Position numbers and translations under genes: made by a program. Positions 26,661 through 35,711 of a stretch of DNA of 64,000 bases are shown here, one piece after another. A model generated the notes under the pieces. That model had not been told where the DNA came from, did no database searches, and saw nothing but the letters and a program-made list of their open reading frames with translations. Numbering within the stretch: the stretch's first letter is position 1; each line of letters starts with the position of its first letter. The DNA is from DASZIT01 sp036489495 (GTDB lineage Bacteria > Actinomycetota > Acidimicrobiia > Acidimicrobiales > RAAP-2), in assembly GCA_036489495.1 (NCBI GenBank), contig DASXFR010000041.1:12202-76201 (forward strand), written 5' to 3'.

Positions 26661-29360
26661 ATGGCACCGTCCTCCTCCTCCCCATCCGCCCCTGACAGCT
26701 TCGGCGCCCGGGGCGACCTCACCGTCGGCGACCGGACCTACGAGATCTTCCGGATCAATGCCCTGGCCGACCGGTACGACATCGCCCGACTCCCCTATTC
26801 GATCAAGGTCGTCCTCGAGAACCTGCTCCGCCACGAGGACGGCGTCGCCGTCAGTGCCCAGGACATCGAAGCGGTGGCCGACTGGGGACGCAATCCTGAG
26901 CGACACGGGGTGGGAGGCAGCGACGCCGCCGAGATCGCCCTCACCCCCGAGCGGGTCCTCATGCAGGATTTCACCGGCGTGCCCGGCGTTGTCGATCTGG
27001 CGGCCATGCGCGCCGCCCTGGCCGAGATGGGGGGAGATCCGGCCAAGGTGAACCCCCTGGTGCCGGTGGAGCTGGTCATCGACCACTCGGTGATCGCCGA
27101 AGTGTCGGGCACCCCCGACTCCTTCGACCGGAACGTCGACATCGAGTACCAGCGCAACATCGAGCGGTACCAACTGCTCCGCTGGGCCCAGCAGGCCTTC
27201 GACGGCTTCCGGGTGGTGCCGCCCGGGGCCGGCATCTGCCACCAGGTGAACCTCGAATACCTCTCCCGGGTGGTGTTCGGGACCGAGGACGGCCGGGCCT
27301 ACTGCGACACGCTGGTCGGCACCGACTCCCACACCACCATGGTCAACGGGCTCGGCGTCCTCGGCTGGGGCGTCGGCGGCATCGAAGCCGAGGCGGCCAT
27401 GCTCGGCCAGCCCCTGTCCATGCTGCTTCCGCCGGTGGTCGGGTTCCGCCTGACCGGCAGCCAGCCGGCCGGCACCACCGCCACCGACCTGGTGCTGACC
27501 ATCACCCAACTCCTCCGCCAGCGGGGCGTGGTCGGCAAGTTCGTCGAGTTCTACGGGCCCGGGCTGGCGGCGGTGGCGCTGGCCAACCGGGCCACCATCG
27601 GCAACATGTCGCCCGAGTACGGCGCCACCTGCGCCATCTTCCCGATCGACGATGTGACCCTCGACTACCTGCGGTTCACCGGCCGAGATGATCACCACGT
27701 CGCCCTGGTCGAGGCCTACGCCAAGGAACAGGCGATGTTCCACGGGGCCGGCGGCGCCGAGCCGGTGTTCTCCGAGACCATCGAGTTGGACCTCTCGACG
27801 GTGGTGCCGAGCATCGCCGGGCCGTCGCGGCCCCAGGACCTGGTGCCGCTGTCCGGCGCCAAAGGGGCCTTCCGTACCGCCCTGGGCGGGGACAGGAAGT
27901 CGGCACCGGCCACCCTGGCCGATGGGTCGACGGTGGACATCGAGGACGGTCACGTGGTGATCGCCGCCATCACCAGCTGCACCAACACGTCGAATCCGCA
28001 GGTGATGGTGGCGGCCGGGCTGCTGGCCAAGAAGGCGATCGATCGCGGGCTCCGACCCAAGCCCTGGGTCAAGACCTCGCTCGCCCCCGGCTCCCGGGTG
28101 GTCATGGACTACTTCGACCGGGCCGGGCTCACCGAGCCGTTGGCCGCGGCCGGGTTCGACCTGGTCGGCTTCGGATGCACCACCTGCATCGGCAACTCCG
28201 GCCCGCTGCTGGCCGGAGTGTCGGAGGCGGTGACGGGGGCGGACCTCTCGGCGGTGTCGGTGCTGTCCGGCAACCGGAACTTCGAGGGTCGGATCCATCC
28301 CGAGGTACGGATGAACTACCTGGCCTCGCCGCCACTGGTGGTGGCCTACGCCTTGGCCGGCACCATGGACATCGACCTCCAGACCGACTCGCTGGGGACC
28401 GACACCGACGGCCACGAGGTCCACCTGGCCGATCTGTGGCCATCGACCGAGGAGGTCACCGAGGCCATCCGCACCTCGTTGACGTCGGACATGTTCCGCG
28501 ACCGGTACAGCTCCATCTTCGACGGCGAGGAGCGCTGGCAGACCATGGAGACGGCCACCGGCAACACCTTCCGGTGGGACAACGACTCCACCTATGTGCT
28601 GCGGCCGCCGTTCCTCGAGGATCTGACCGCCCAGCCCACCCCGGTCACCGACATCGACGGGGCCCGGGTGCTGGCCGTCCTCGGGGACAGCGTCACCACC
28701 GACCACATCTCACCGGCCGGGAGCATCGGCCCTTCCACCCCGGCCGGCCACTACCTGTCCGAACACGGGGTGGAGAAGAAGGACTTCAACTCCTACGGAT
28801 CCCGCCGGGGCAACCACGAAGTGATGATGCGGGGCACCTTCGCCAACGTCCGCCTCCGGAACCAACTGGCCCCCGGCACCGAGGGCGGTATCACCCTCCA
28901 TCTCCCCGACGGTGAGCAGACCACCATCTTCGATGCCTCGGTCGCCTACGCCGCCGAGGGGGTCCCGCTGGTGGTCCTGGCCGGCAAGGAGTACGGATCC
29001 GGATCGTCCCGGGACTGGGCGGCCAAGGGCACCGCCCTGCTCGGGGTCCGGGCGGTGATCGCCGCCAGTTACGAGCGCATCCACCGCTCCAACCTGATCG
29101 GGATGGGGGTGCTGCCGCTGCAGTTCGCCGACGGGCAGAGCGCCACCACGCTCCGGCTCACCGGTCACGAGGTGTTCGCCATCTCCGGCATCGAGTCCCT
29201 CAACGTGGGCGACGTCCCCAAAGAGGTAGCGGTGCGGGCCACCGGGGGCGACCGGGTGGTGGAGTTTGCCGCCCGGCTGCGGATCGATACCCCGATGGAG
29301 GCCGAGTACTACCGCAACGGCGGGATACTCCCCTACATGCTCCGCCAGATGGCGGGCTGA
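26661..29360 (+). CDS. acnA: aconitate hydratase A
   Basis: Interconverts citrate and isocitrate in the TCA cycle using a [4Fe-4S] cluster. VGTDSHTTMVNGLGVLGWGVGGIEAEA holds substrate-binding residues; the cluster cysteines are in ITSCTNTSNP and GFGCTTCIGNSGPL. The swivel domain has NSYGSRRGNHEVMMRGTF and AGKEYGSGSSRDWAAKG with catalytic serine and arginine. At 899 residues it has the AcnA/IRP1 layout rather than AcnB. CAGAAT 6 bases before the ATG may be a -10. It stands as a single gene. Confidence 0.97.
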   Translation: MAPSSSSPSAPDSFGARGDLTVGDRTYEIFRINALADRYDIARLPYSIKVVLENLLRHEDGVAVSAQDIEAVADWGRNPERHGVGGSDAAEIALTPERVLMQDFTGVPGVVDLAAMRAALAEMGGDPAKVNPLVPVELVIDHSVIAEVSGTPDSFDRNVDIEYQRNIERYQLLRWAQQAFDGFRVVPPGAGICHQVNLEYLSRVVFGTEDGRAYCDTLVGTDSHTTMVNGLGVLGWGVGGIEAEAAMLGQPLSMLLPPVVGFRLTGSQPAGTTATDLVLTITQLLRQRGVVGKFVEFYGPGLAAVALANRATIGNMSPEYGATCAIFPIDDVTLDYLRFTGRDDHHVALVEAYAKEQAMFHGAGGAEPVFSETIELDLSTVVPSIAGPSRPQDLVPLSGAKGAFRTALGGDRKSAPATLADGSTVDIEDGHVVIAAITSCTNTSNPQVMVAAGLLAKKAIDRGLRPKPWVKTSLAPGSRVVMDYFDRAGLTEPLAAAGFDLVGFGCTTCIGNSGPLLAGVSEAVTGADLSAVSVLSGNRNFEGRIHPEVRMNYLASPPLVVAYALAGTMDIDLQTDSLGTDTDGHEVHLADLWPSTEEVTEAIRTSLTSDMFRDRYSSIFDGEERWQTMETATGNTFRWDNDSTYVLRPPFLEDLTAQPTPVTDIDGARVLAVLGDSVTTDHISPAGSIGPSTPAGHYLSEHGVEKKDFNSYGSRRGNHEVMMRGTFANVRLRNQLAPGTEGGITLHLPDGEQTTIFDASVAYAAEGVPLVVLAGKEYGSGSSRDWAAKGTALLGVRAVIAASYERIHRSNLIGMGVLPLQFADGQSATTLRLTGHEVFAISGIESLNVGDVPKEVAVRATGGDRVVEFAARLRIDTPMEAEYYRNGGILPYMLRQMAG

Positions 29361-29369
29361 CCCGCCTCG

Positions 29370-29375
29370 TAGCCT
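29370..29375 (+). promoter_or_regulatory. -10 hexamer TAGCCT
   Basis: TAGCCT is 6 bases before the GTG of the methyltransferase at 29382, in the 21-base gap after acnA. It indicates a separate leaderless promoter. Confidence 0.4.
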
Positions 29376-29381
29376 GGCCCG

Positions 29382-30134
29382 GTGGCGCACGCCGACTATG
29401 ACGGGATCATGGCCCAGGTCTACGACCGGGGCCGCACGCTGCCCGATGCTTCCGTCCGTACCTGGATCGAGGCCGCCGCCCGCCACCTGCCCTCCGGGCC
29501 CGACCCGGTGTTGGACCTGGGGGCCGGCACCGGGCGGTTCTCGGTTCCCCTGGCCGAAGGACTGGAGACAACCGTCATCGGACTCGAGCCCGCCGGTGGC
29601 ATGCGGGCCGAAGCCGTCACCAAGACAACCGATTCGGGGGTGGCGCTGGTAGCCGGCGGCGCCGAGGCCCTGCCGTTCGGCGACCACACCTTCCGGGGGG
29701 TGTGGGCCTCCCAGGTGGTCCACCACCTACCCGACCTCGAGGTCTGCGCCGCTGAGCTCCGTCGCATCCTGGTCGTCGGCGGACGTCTGCTGGTTCGTGG
29801 GCTCTATTGCGACGTCGCCACCCGATGGGTCCTGGGCCGGTACTTTCCCGAAGCCGTCGCCATCGCCGAGGACCGCTTTCCCTCGCCGACGGCGATCCGC
29901 CACGGGCTGGCGTCGGCGGGGTTCGTGGAGCTGGCTCACGAGAAGATCGATCAGGTCGTCGCCGAGACGCCCGAGTCCTTCTATCGGCGCACCGCCCTGC
30001 GGGCCGACAGCGCCCTCGCCCTCTTGCCCGACCCCGAGTTCGAAGCGGGTCTCTCCCGGCTGCGCGCCGACATCGAACGGGGGTCGCTACGGGGTCCGAT
30101 TTCGGAGACCCTGGATCTGCTGGTCTACCGGTAA
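29382..30134 (+). CDS. class I SAM-dependent methyltransferase
   Basis: A 250-residue enzyme with a complete SAM-binding core: VLDLGAGTGRFSVPLAEG (motif I), IGLEPAGGM (acidic residue after strand 2), AEALPFGDHTFRGVWASQVVHHLPD (motif post-I/II) and LVVGGRLLVRG. It resembles UbiE/Methyltransf_11 enzymes acting on small lipophilic acceptors, but the substrate is open. The last codons and the region after the stop form a short tandem duplication. Confidence 0.85.
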   Translation: MAHADYDGIMAQVYDRGRTLPDASVRTWIEAAARHLPSGPDPVLDLGAGTGRFSVPLAEGLETTVIGLEPAGGMRAEAVTKTTDSGVALVAGGAEALPFGDHTFRGVWASQVVHHLPDLEVCAAELRRILVVGGRLLVRGLYCDVATRWVLGRYFPEAVAIAEDRFPSPTAIRHGLASAGFVELAHEKIDQVVAETPESFYRRTALRADSALALLPDPEFEAGLSRLRADIERGSLRGPISETLDLLVYR

Positions 30135-30158
30135 GTCCGAGTACCGGTTAAGTCCGAG
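30126..30158. repeat. tandem duplication across a stop codon
   Basis: TACCGGTAAGTCCGAG (30126-30141) is followed at once by a copy with one extra T (30142-30158). The first copy contains the methyltransferase stop codon TAA. It looks like a recent slippage event. Confidence 0.85.
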
Positions 30159-30164
30159 CGCTCC

Positions 30165-30875
30165 TCAGTGAGCCGACGGCAACACGAACACGGCGATGAC
30201 CACGAAGTGGACGACCGCGCCGACGATGGTGAAGGCATGGAACACCTCGTGGTAGCCGAAGACCCCGGGGACCGGATTGGGCCGCTTGAGGGCGTAGACC
30301 ACCGCCCCGGCCATGTAGGCGAACCCGCCGACGAACAAGAGGACGAACCCGATCACCCCCAGCGCATGGAACAGCTGCGGGAGCACGGCCAGGGCCGACC
30401 ACCCCACCACCACGTAGGGCACCGCGATCACCGGCTTGGGGGCGTCGAGCCAGGTCTGGCGGATGGTGATGCCGGCGGCGGCGCCGCCCCAGACGATGCA
30501 CAGCACGGTGGTGCGGGCCCATCCGCCGAGGGCGATGCCGGCCACCGCGGTGTAGGAGCCGGCGATGGCGATGAAGATGGTCGAGTGATCGGCCCGGCGC
30601 ATCCGACGCCGGCCCACCGGTCCCCAGGTGTGCCGGTGGAAGAGGGCACTGACACCGAACATCATCGACACCGAGAAGGCGTAGACGGCGGTCACCGCCT
30701 TCGACCCCGAAGTCGGTGCCGCCCACACCAGACCCGCGCCGGAGGCCAGCGAGACGAAGAAGGCCACCTCGTGTAGCACGCCCCGGAGCCGGGGCTTCGC
30801 CGTCTCGGCTGCGCCGGCGGCCGCCGCGGAGTCGACCGCGACCCCGCCGGCAGGGGCCCCCGGATCACCGATCAT
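30165..30875 (-). CDS. hemolysin III / PAQR-family membrane protein
   Basis: A 236-residue protein with seven predicted transmembrane helices. SALFHRHTWG and MRRADHSTIFIAIAGSYT, and the C-terminal FGYHEVFHAFTIVGA, contain the conserved Ser, Asp and His residues of the PAQR/YqfA family, proposed to form a metal-dependent hydrolase site in the membrane. The first 28 residues are an Ala/Gly-rich tail. The ATG overlaps the stop of the amidotransferase gene in ATGA, so it is the last gene of a four-gene operon. Confidence 0.88.
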   Translation of the reverse strand: MIGDPGAPAGGVAVDSAAAAGAAETAKPRLRGVLHEVAFFVSLASGAGLVWAAPTSGSKAVTAVYAFSVSMMFGVSALFHRHTWGPVGRRRMRRADHSTIFIAIAGSYTAVAGIALGGWARTTVLCIVWGGAAAGITIRQTWLDAPKPVIAVPYVVVGWSALAVLPQLFHALGVIGFVLLFVGGFAYMAGAVVYALKRPNPVPGVFGYHEVFHAFTIVGAVVHFVVIAVFVLPSAH

Positions 30876-31597
30876 GACGTTCCCGCCAGGTCCACGAAGC
30901 GCTGCAGGATCCGGCGTCCGGTGGTCTCCACCCGGGAGAGATCCGAAGGCTCCAACACGACGCCATCGGGAAGGAATTTACGCCACCCGTCGCCCAGCGC
31001 GGTGGTTACCTCGACGTGAAACTGAAGGCCGTAGGCGCGGGCCCCGACCCGGAAAGCCTGGTGCGGGTAGGCCCGGGTGGCGGCCAGGTGCACCGACCCC
31101 GGAGGCAGGCCGAAGGTGTCACGGTGCCAGTGGACACACGGGATATCGGTATCGGCCAGCCCCCCGTACTCGGGGCCGAACATCCGGTCCCGCCGGCCGG
31201 AGGCAGTGAGGGTGACGGTGCCCACCCCGTATTCAGGGTTGTGCCCGGTGGTGACGTCGGCCCCGAGAGCGGCCGCCAGTTGCTGGGCCCCGAGACAGAC
31301 CCCGAGGACGGGCAACCCGGAGCCGGCGGCTGTCGCCAGCAGGCGGCGCTCGTCGTCCAGCCAGGGGAACCGGTCGGCGTCGTGGACGCCCATCGGCCCG
31401 CCCAGGACCACCAGGCCCCCGATCCGGCCGGCATCGGGGAGGTCCTCATCGAGATCCATGCGGGCCACCGCGTACTCATGCCCGGCAGCGGCCAGCACCT
31501 CGCCGATCAGTCCGGGCCCTTCGTGGGCGACGTGTTGGATGAACGCCCAGGGCCGGGGATCGGTACCGGTCCGGGCGGGCTCGACCGATTCGGTCAC
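30872..31597 (-). CDS. class I glutamine amidotransferase-like protein
   Basis: A 241-residue stand-alone GATase1 domain. LPVLGVCLGAQQLAAALG carries the nucleophilic cysteine and YGLQFHVEV the His-Glu pair. LVVLGGPMGVHDADRFPWLDDE is typical of the GMP-synthase-like amidotransferase group that includes gamma-glutamyl hydrolases of polyamines or peptides. No synthetase partner is in the neighbourhood, so the acceptor is unknown. The GTG at 31597 follows the PIG-L stop by 8 bases. Confidence 0.82.
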   Translation of the reverse strand: MTESVEPARTGTDPRPWAFIQHVAHEGPGLIGEVLAAAGHEYAVARMDLDEDLPDAGRIGGLVVLGGPMGVHDADRFPWLDDERRLLATAAGSGLPVLGVCLGAQQLAAALGADVTTGHNPEYGVGTVTLTASGRRDRMFGPEYGGLADTDIPCVHWHRDTFGLPPGSVHLAATRAYPHQAFRVGARAYGLQFHVEVTTALGDGWRKFLPDGVVLEPSDLSRVETTGRRILQRFVDLAGTS

Positions 31598-31605
31598 GCC
31601 GCCGA

Positions 31606-32358
31606 CTACCCGGTGCTGACCACGTGGAAGGCCTCGGCCAGGCGACCGTCCGGGAGGCCGGCCGACAGGGCGGCCCCGGACATCCACGGGCGGAGGATGT
31701 CCTCCAGTTGGTCGCCGTCCCCCACCTGGCTCCGATGGGATCGGAGGGCGGCCAGCTTCCGGTCGAACTGCTCGGTGGCGTCGACCACCCGGTTGGCCCG
31801 CTCGGTGGCCATCACCCACATCTCCGACACCGTGTGGGGCTCGAGACCCTCCTCCAACAACTCCGGGTGGGCGAACGGGTTGCGGGCGTCGGGGTACACC
31901 GCGCAGGCGGTCGCCTCGCCGGCGGCCAGATGGTCGGGATGGCTGGCGTAGACGCGCTCCCAGTTCCGCTCGGGGGACTGGGTCACCACCCGGTTTGGAC
32001 GGAACTGCCGGATGACCCGGGAGATGTCCCGGCGGAGCTCGATGGTCGGGAGCAGCCGGCCGTCCGGGTGGCCGAGGAAGGTGACATCGGACACCCCGAC
32101 CTGGGCGGCGGCTTCCCGTTGCTCCTTACGACGGAGGGCGGCGACCTCGGCCCGGCTGACGGTCCGGTCCGATCCGCCGGCATCACCGTCGGTGACGATG
32201 CAATAGGCCACGTCCACCCCGGCGTGGGTCCAGGTGGCCACCGAGCCGGCGGCGCCGAAATCCACGTCGTCGGGGTGAGCGGTCACCACCAGGATGCGGT
32301 CGACGTCGACCGGACCCGGATCAACTTCCAGAATCGGGCGGGGCAACACGCCTGCCAT
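31606..32358 (-). CDS. PIG-L family N-acetylglucosamine-type deacetylase
   Basis: A zinc hydrolase of 250 residues. VVTAHPDDVDFGAAG is the AHPDD signature with His and two Asp at the metal site; FLGHPDGRLLP and YASHPDHLAAGEA complete the family pattern. Relatives include MshB and Mca of mycothiol metabolism, and this organism has the mycothiol enzyme MscR. MshB is usually longer (about 300 residues), so the substrate is not settled. The ATG at 32358 overlaps the helicase stop in TGATG. Confidence 0.85.
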   Translation of the reverse strand: MAGVLPRPILEVDPGPVDVDRILVVTAHPDDVDFGAAGSVATWTHAGVDVAYCIVTDGDAGGSDRTVSRAEVAALRRKEQREAAAQVGVSDVTFLGHPDGRLLPTIELRRDISRVIRQFRPNRVVTQSPERNWERVYASHPDHLAAGEATACAVYPDARNPFAHPELLEEGLEPHTVSEMWVMATERANRVVDATEQFDRKLAALRSHRSQVGDGDQLEDILRPWMSGAALSAGLPDGRLAEAFHVVSTG

Positions 32359-33596
32359 CAAACGGAGACCGGATTCCACCCGGCCAGGTTGTGGAGTCTC
32401 GAGTCATTGGAGAAGATCTCCACGATCGGGATCTTCAGACCGATCCGTTGCTGGATCCGCTCGACTTCGAGGACCTGGTTCCACTGGACCAGGGTGACCA
32501 CTACACCGGTCTCACCCGCCCGGGCCGTCCGACCCGACCGGTGGAGATAGGCCTTGTGATCCTCGGGTGGGTCGAAGTGGATGACGACGTCGACGGCGTC
32601 GATGTCCAGTCCCCGGGCGGCGACGTCGGTGGCCACCAGCACCGGGAGCTTGCCCATTCCGAAGTCCTTCAGCGTCCGTTCCCGGTTGGCCTGCCGGAGG
32701 TCGCCGTGGATGGCGTCGGCGTTCACCCCTTCCTTGCGGAGCTGCTCGACCAGACGGTCGGCCCCCCGCTTGGTCCGGACGAACACGATGGTCCGGTCGG
32801 AGTGGAGGCAGATAGTCGCGCACACCTTCACCCGGTCCATCTGGTGCACCTCGAGGAACCGGTGCTCCATCGCCTCGACGGTGGTGCTCGGCGACGCCAC
32901 CTCGTGGTGCACCGGGTCGGTCAGGTAGCGGCTCACCAACCGGTCGACGGCGCCGTCCAGGGTGGCCGAGAACAACAGGGTCTGGTGCTTCCGCTCCAGT
33001 CGCCGGAGGACCCACTCGACCTGGGGCATGAAGCCCATGTCGGCCATGCGGTCCGCCTCGTCCAGGACCAGCGTCTCGATGTCGGCCACCGAGAGCTCGC
33101 CCCGGTCACCGAGGTCGATGAGCCGGCCCGGGGTGGCGATGATCACGTCGACGCCCTTGCGGAGCTTCTTCACCTGGCGCTCGATGTCGGCCCCGCCGTA
33201 GACGGCGACCACCCGGAGGTCGACTTCGGCGGCCAGGGTTTCGAGGACGTCGCTCACCTGGACGGCGAGTTCGCGGGTGGGGACCAGCACCAGGGCCCGG
33301 GGACGGCCCGGCTCGGTGGCCCGCAGGCGCATGGTCCGCTGCAGGAGCGGGAGGCCGAAGGCCAGGGTCTTGCCGGATCCGGTCTTCGCCTTGCCGCAGA
33401 CATCCCGGCCGGCCAGTGCGTCGGCCACGGTCATGGCCTGGATGGAGAATGCGGTGGTGATGCCTTGGGCGGCCAGGGCTTTCACCAGGCTTGGGTCGAC
33501 TCCGAGCGAATCGAAGGTCGGAGCGTCCTCGTCGAGTTCGCCGGCTTCGTGTTCGAGCGATCGGGCGCGGCCCGCGTGCTCGGCTGTGGTTGTCAT
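32358..33596 (-). CDS. DEAD-box ATP-dependent RNA helicase
   Basis: A 412-residue RNA helicase. The Q-motif precedes AKTGSGKTLAFGLPLL (motif I); PTRELA (Ia), TPGRLIDL (Ib), VLDEADRMADMGF (II), FSATLDGAVD (III), FVRTKRGADRL (IV), ATDVAARGLDID (V) and HRSGRTARAGETG (VI) are all present. There is a short acidic N-terminal extension and almost no C-terminal tail, as in RhlE-type enzymes. It likely helps ribosome assembly or mRNA turnover. I chose the ATG at 33596. It leads a tightly coupled operon with PIG-L, GATase and HlyIII genes. Confidence 0.93.
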   Translation of the reverse strand: MTTTAEHAGRARSLEHEAGELDEDAPTFDSLGVDPSLVKALAAQGITTAFSIQAMTVADALAGRDVCGKAKTGSGKTLAFGLPLLQRTMRLRATEPGRPRALVLVPTRELAVQVSDVLETLAAEVDLRVVAVYGGADIERQVKKLRKGVDVIIATPGRLIDLGDRGELSVADIETLVLDEADRMADMGFMPQVEWVLRRLERKHQTLLFSATLDGAVDRLVSRYLTDPVHHEVASPSTTVEAMEHRFLEVHQMDRVKVCATICLHSDRTIVFVRTKRGADRLVEQLRKEGVNADAIHGDLRQANRERTLKDFGMGKLPVLVATDVAARGLDIDAVDVVIHFDPPEDHKAYLHRSGRTARAGETGVVVTLVQWNQVLEVERIQQRIGLKIPIVEIFSNDSRLHNLAGWNPVSV

Positions 33597-33786
33597 GGGG
33601 GTGTGTTGCCTCTCATCTGTTCGGTGACGGCCGGGTCCCGGCCATCGGCATCCGTGCCAGTCACGGATCCAGGCGGGCCCGCCTCGGGCCGGCCATCCGA
33701 TCCACGGCTGCGGACCCGACAAACAGATTGAGGAAGACCCCGGTGGATGGGTACTGCACCCTTCCACGACCCCCAGTGTACCGGTG

Positions 33787-33809
33787 AACCGGCCCGATGC
33801 CGGTTTTTT
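33787..33809 (+). terminator. plus-strand intrinsic terminator with no plus-strand gene upstream
   Basis: AACCGGC/GCCGGTT is a perfect 7-base stem with a 5-base loop, closing into a run of six T residues that begins inside the 3' arm. It works only in the plus direction, yet both flanking genes (helicase and thiC) lie on the minus strand. A short RNA transcribed from the 190-base gap to its left is the simplest explanation. The rest of the gap (33597-33786) has GC-rich short dyads but nothing I can name. Confidence 0.6.
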
Positions 33810-33829
33810 GCCTCCCGGCCGCCGGTGGC

Positions 33830-35599
33830 TCAGGTGGTGGACGGCTCCCGGTACAACTCCGAGCCGGTGTCGCGGAACTCCGCCGACTTCTCTTTCATAC
33901 CCAGTTCGACCGCGGAGGCGAGCTCCACGCCCTTGCGTTCGGCATAGTCGCGCACGTCCTGGCTTATCCGCATCGAGCAGAATTTCGGGCCGCACATCGA
34001 ACAGAAATGGGCGGTCTTGGCCGGCTCGGCCGGCAGCGTCTCGTCGTGGTAGGCCCGGGCCGTCTCGGGGTCCATGGCCAGGTTGAACTGGTCCTCCCAT
34101 CGGAATTCGAACCGGGCCTTGGACAGGGCGTCGTCCCACGACTGGGCGCCGGGATGGCCCTTGGCCAGGTCGGCGGCGTGGGCGGCGATCTTGTAGGCGA
34201 TCATCCCCTGTTTCACGTCGTCCCGGTTGGGCAGACCGAGGTGCTCCTTGGGGGTGACGTAACAGAGCATGGCCGTCCCGTGCATCCCGATCACCGCCGC
34301 CCCGATGGCCGAGGTGATGTGGTCATAGGCCGGGGCCACGTCGACGGTGAGCGGTCCGAGTGTGTAGAACGGCGCGTCGTGGCAGACCTCTTTCTGCAAC
34401 GTCACATTCTCGGCGACCTTGTGGAGGGGGACGTGTCCGGGGCCCTCGATCATCACCTGCACGTCATGGCGCCAGGCGATCTCGGTGAGCTCGCCCAGCG
34501 TCCGCAGCTCGGCGAATTGGGCCTCGTCGTTGGCGTCGGCGATCGAACCGGGCCGGAGGCCGTCACCGAGCGAGAAGGCCACGTCGTAGGCGGCCATGAT
34601 CTCGCAGATCTCCTCGAACCGGGTGTAGAGGAAATTCTCGGTGTGATGGGCCAGGCACCAGGCGGCCATGATCGACCCGCCGCGGCTGACGATACCGGTC
34701 ATCCGGGTGGCGGTCATCGGCACGTAGCGCAACAGCACCCCGGCGTTGATGGTGAAGTAGTCGACCCCCTGTTCGGCCTGTTCGATCAGCGTGTCGCGGT
34801 ACAGGTCCCAGGTCAGCTCCTCGGGGCTCCCGTCGACCTTCTCGAGCGCCTGGTAGATCGGCACGGTGCCGATCGGCACCGGCGCGTTCCGCATGATCCA
34901 CTCCCGGGTGGTGTGGATGTCCGGCCCGGTGGAGAGGTCCATCACCGTGTCGGCGCCCCAGCGGGTGGCCCAGGTGAGTTTCTCCACTTCCTCGTCGATG
35001 GACGAGGACACCGCCGAGTTGCCGATGTTGGCGTTGACCTTCACCAGGAAGCGGCTGCCGATCACCATCGGTTCGGATTCGGGGTGGTTGACGTTGGCCG
35101 GGAGGATGGCCCGGCCGGCGGCGATCTCGTCCCGCACGAACTCGGCGTTCATCCCCTCCCGGGCAGCCACGAAGGCCATCTCCGGGGTGATCTCGCCCCG
35201 GCGGGCGTAGTGGAGCTGGGTCACCGGGGGGCCCGACGACCGCAGTGGGGACCGGCCCGGCGCCGGGAACACCTCGGGACCACTCCCCTCCCGGCGGACG
35301 GCGGCCCGGCCGTCATCCCGCCGGCGGGCGGTCCGGCCGGCGTACTCCTCGACGTCGTTCCTCCCGAGGATCCACGGGCTACGGAGGGGAGGAAGGCCCA
35401 CCGTCGGAACCGAGCCGGGGCCCGAGGTGTCGTACAGGCGGACCGGGGAGTTGGGCACCGGGCCGCCGCGCCCCGGCGAATCCGATAATGAGACCTCGAC
35501 GAACGGAACCCGCAGGCCGTCACCCCCGTCCACGTAGACCTTGCGCCGGTGGTGGGGGTCGGCTTCCGGCTTGGCGGTGATGGTGATCGGCTCGGTCAT
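33830..35599 (-). CDS. thiC: phosphomethylpyrimidine synthase
   Basis: A radical-SAM enzyme that rearranges aminoimidazole ribotide to the HMP-phosphate half of thiamine. The [4Fe-4S] cluster motif CSMCGPKFC (CxxCxxxxC) lies about 50 residues from the C-terminus; MIEGPGHVPLHKV, DLSTGPDIHTTREW and the NANIGNS region are other ThiC hallmarks. An N-terminal domain of about 120 residues precedes the barrel. The ATG at 35599, with AAGGGAA upstream, gives 589 residues. It stands alone. I find no TPP riboswitch in the 112 bases before it. Confidence 0.96.
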   Translation of the reverse strand: MTEPITITAKPEADPHHRRKVYVDGGDGLRVPFVEVSLSDSPGRGGPVPNSPVRLYDTSGPGSVPTVGLPPLRSPWILGRNDVEEYAGRTARRRDDGRAAVRREGSGPEVFPAPGRSPLRSSGPPVTQLHYARRGEITPEMAFVAAREGMNAEFVRDEIAAGRAILPANVNHPESEPMVIGSRFLVKVNANIGNSAVSSSIDEEVEKLTWATRWGADTVMDLSTGPDIHTTREWIMRNAPVPIGTVPIYQALEKVDGSPEELTWDLYRDTLIEQAEQGVDYFTINAGVLLRYVPMTATRMTGIVSRGGSIMAAWCLAHHTENFLYTRFEEICEIMAAYDVAFSLGDGLRPGSIADANDEAQFAELRTLGELTEIAWRHDVQVMIEGPGHVPLHKVAENVTLQKEVCHDAPFYTLGPLTVDVAPAYDHITSAIGAAVIGMHGTAMLCYVTPKEHLGLPNRDDVKQGMIAYKIAAHAADLAKGHPGAQSWDDALSKARFEFRWEDQFNLAMDPETARAYHDETLPAEPAKTAHFCSMCGPKFCSMRISQDVRDYAERKGVELASAVELGMKEKSAEFRDTGSELYREPSTT

Positions 35600-35711
35600 G
35601 GATCGGTTCCCTTCGCACTTCGCTCCGCTCTGAGTCTCCCACGATGGCCTGGCTCCCGTTCCACCGGAATGTGCCAAGGTGAGGGCACCAACGGACGAGA
35701 GGACATGACCC

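Noticed and set aside
33787..33809. Terminator of thiC
   Set aside because: The T-run follows the stem only on the plus strand; on the minus strand, where thiC is transcribed, no T residues follow.
35600..35711. TPP riboswitch before thiC
   Set aside because: The conserved core elements are absent on the minus strand and the region is only 112 bases long.
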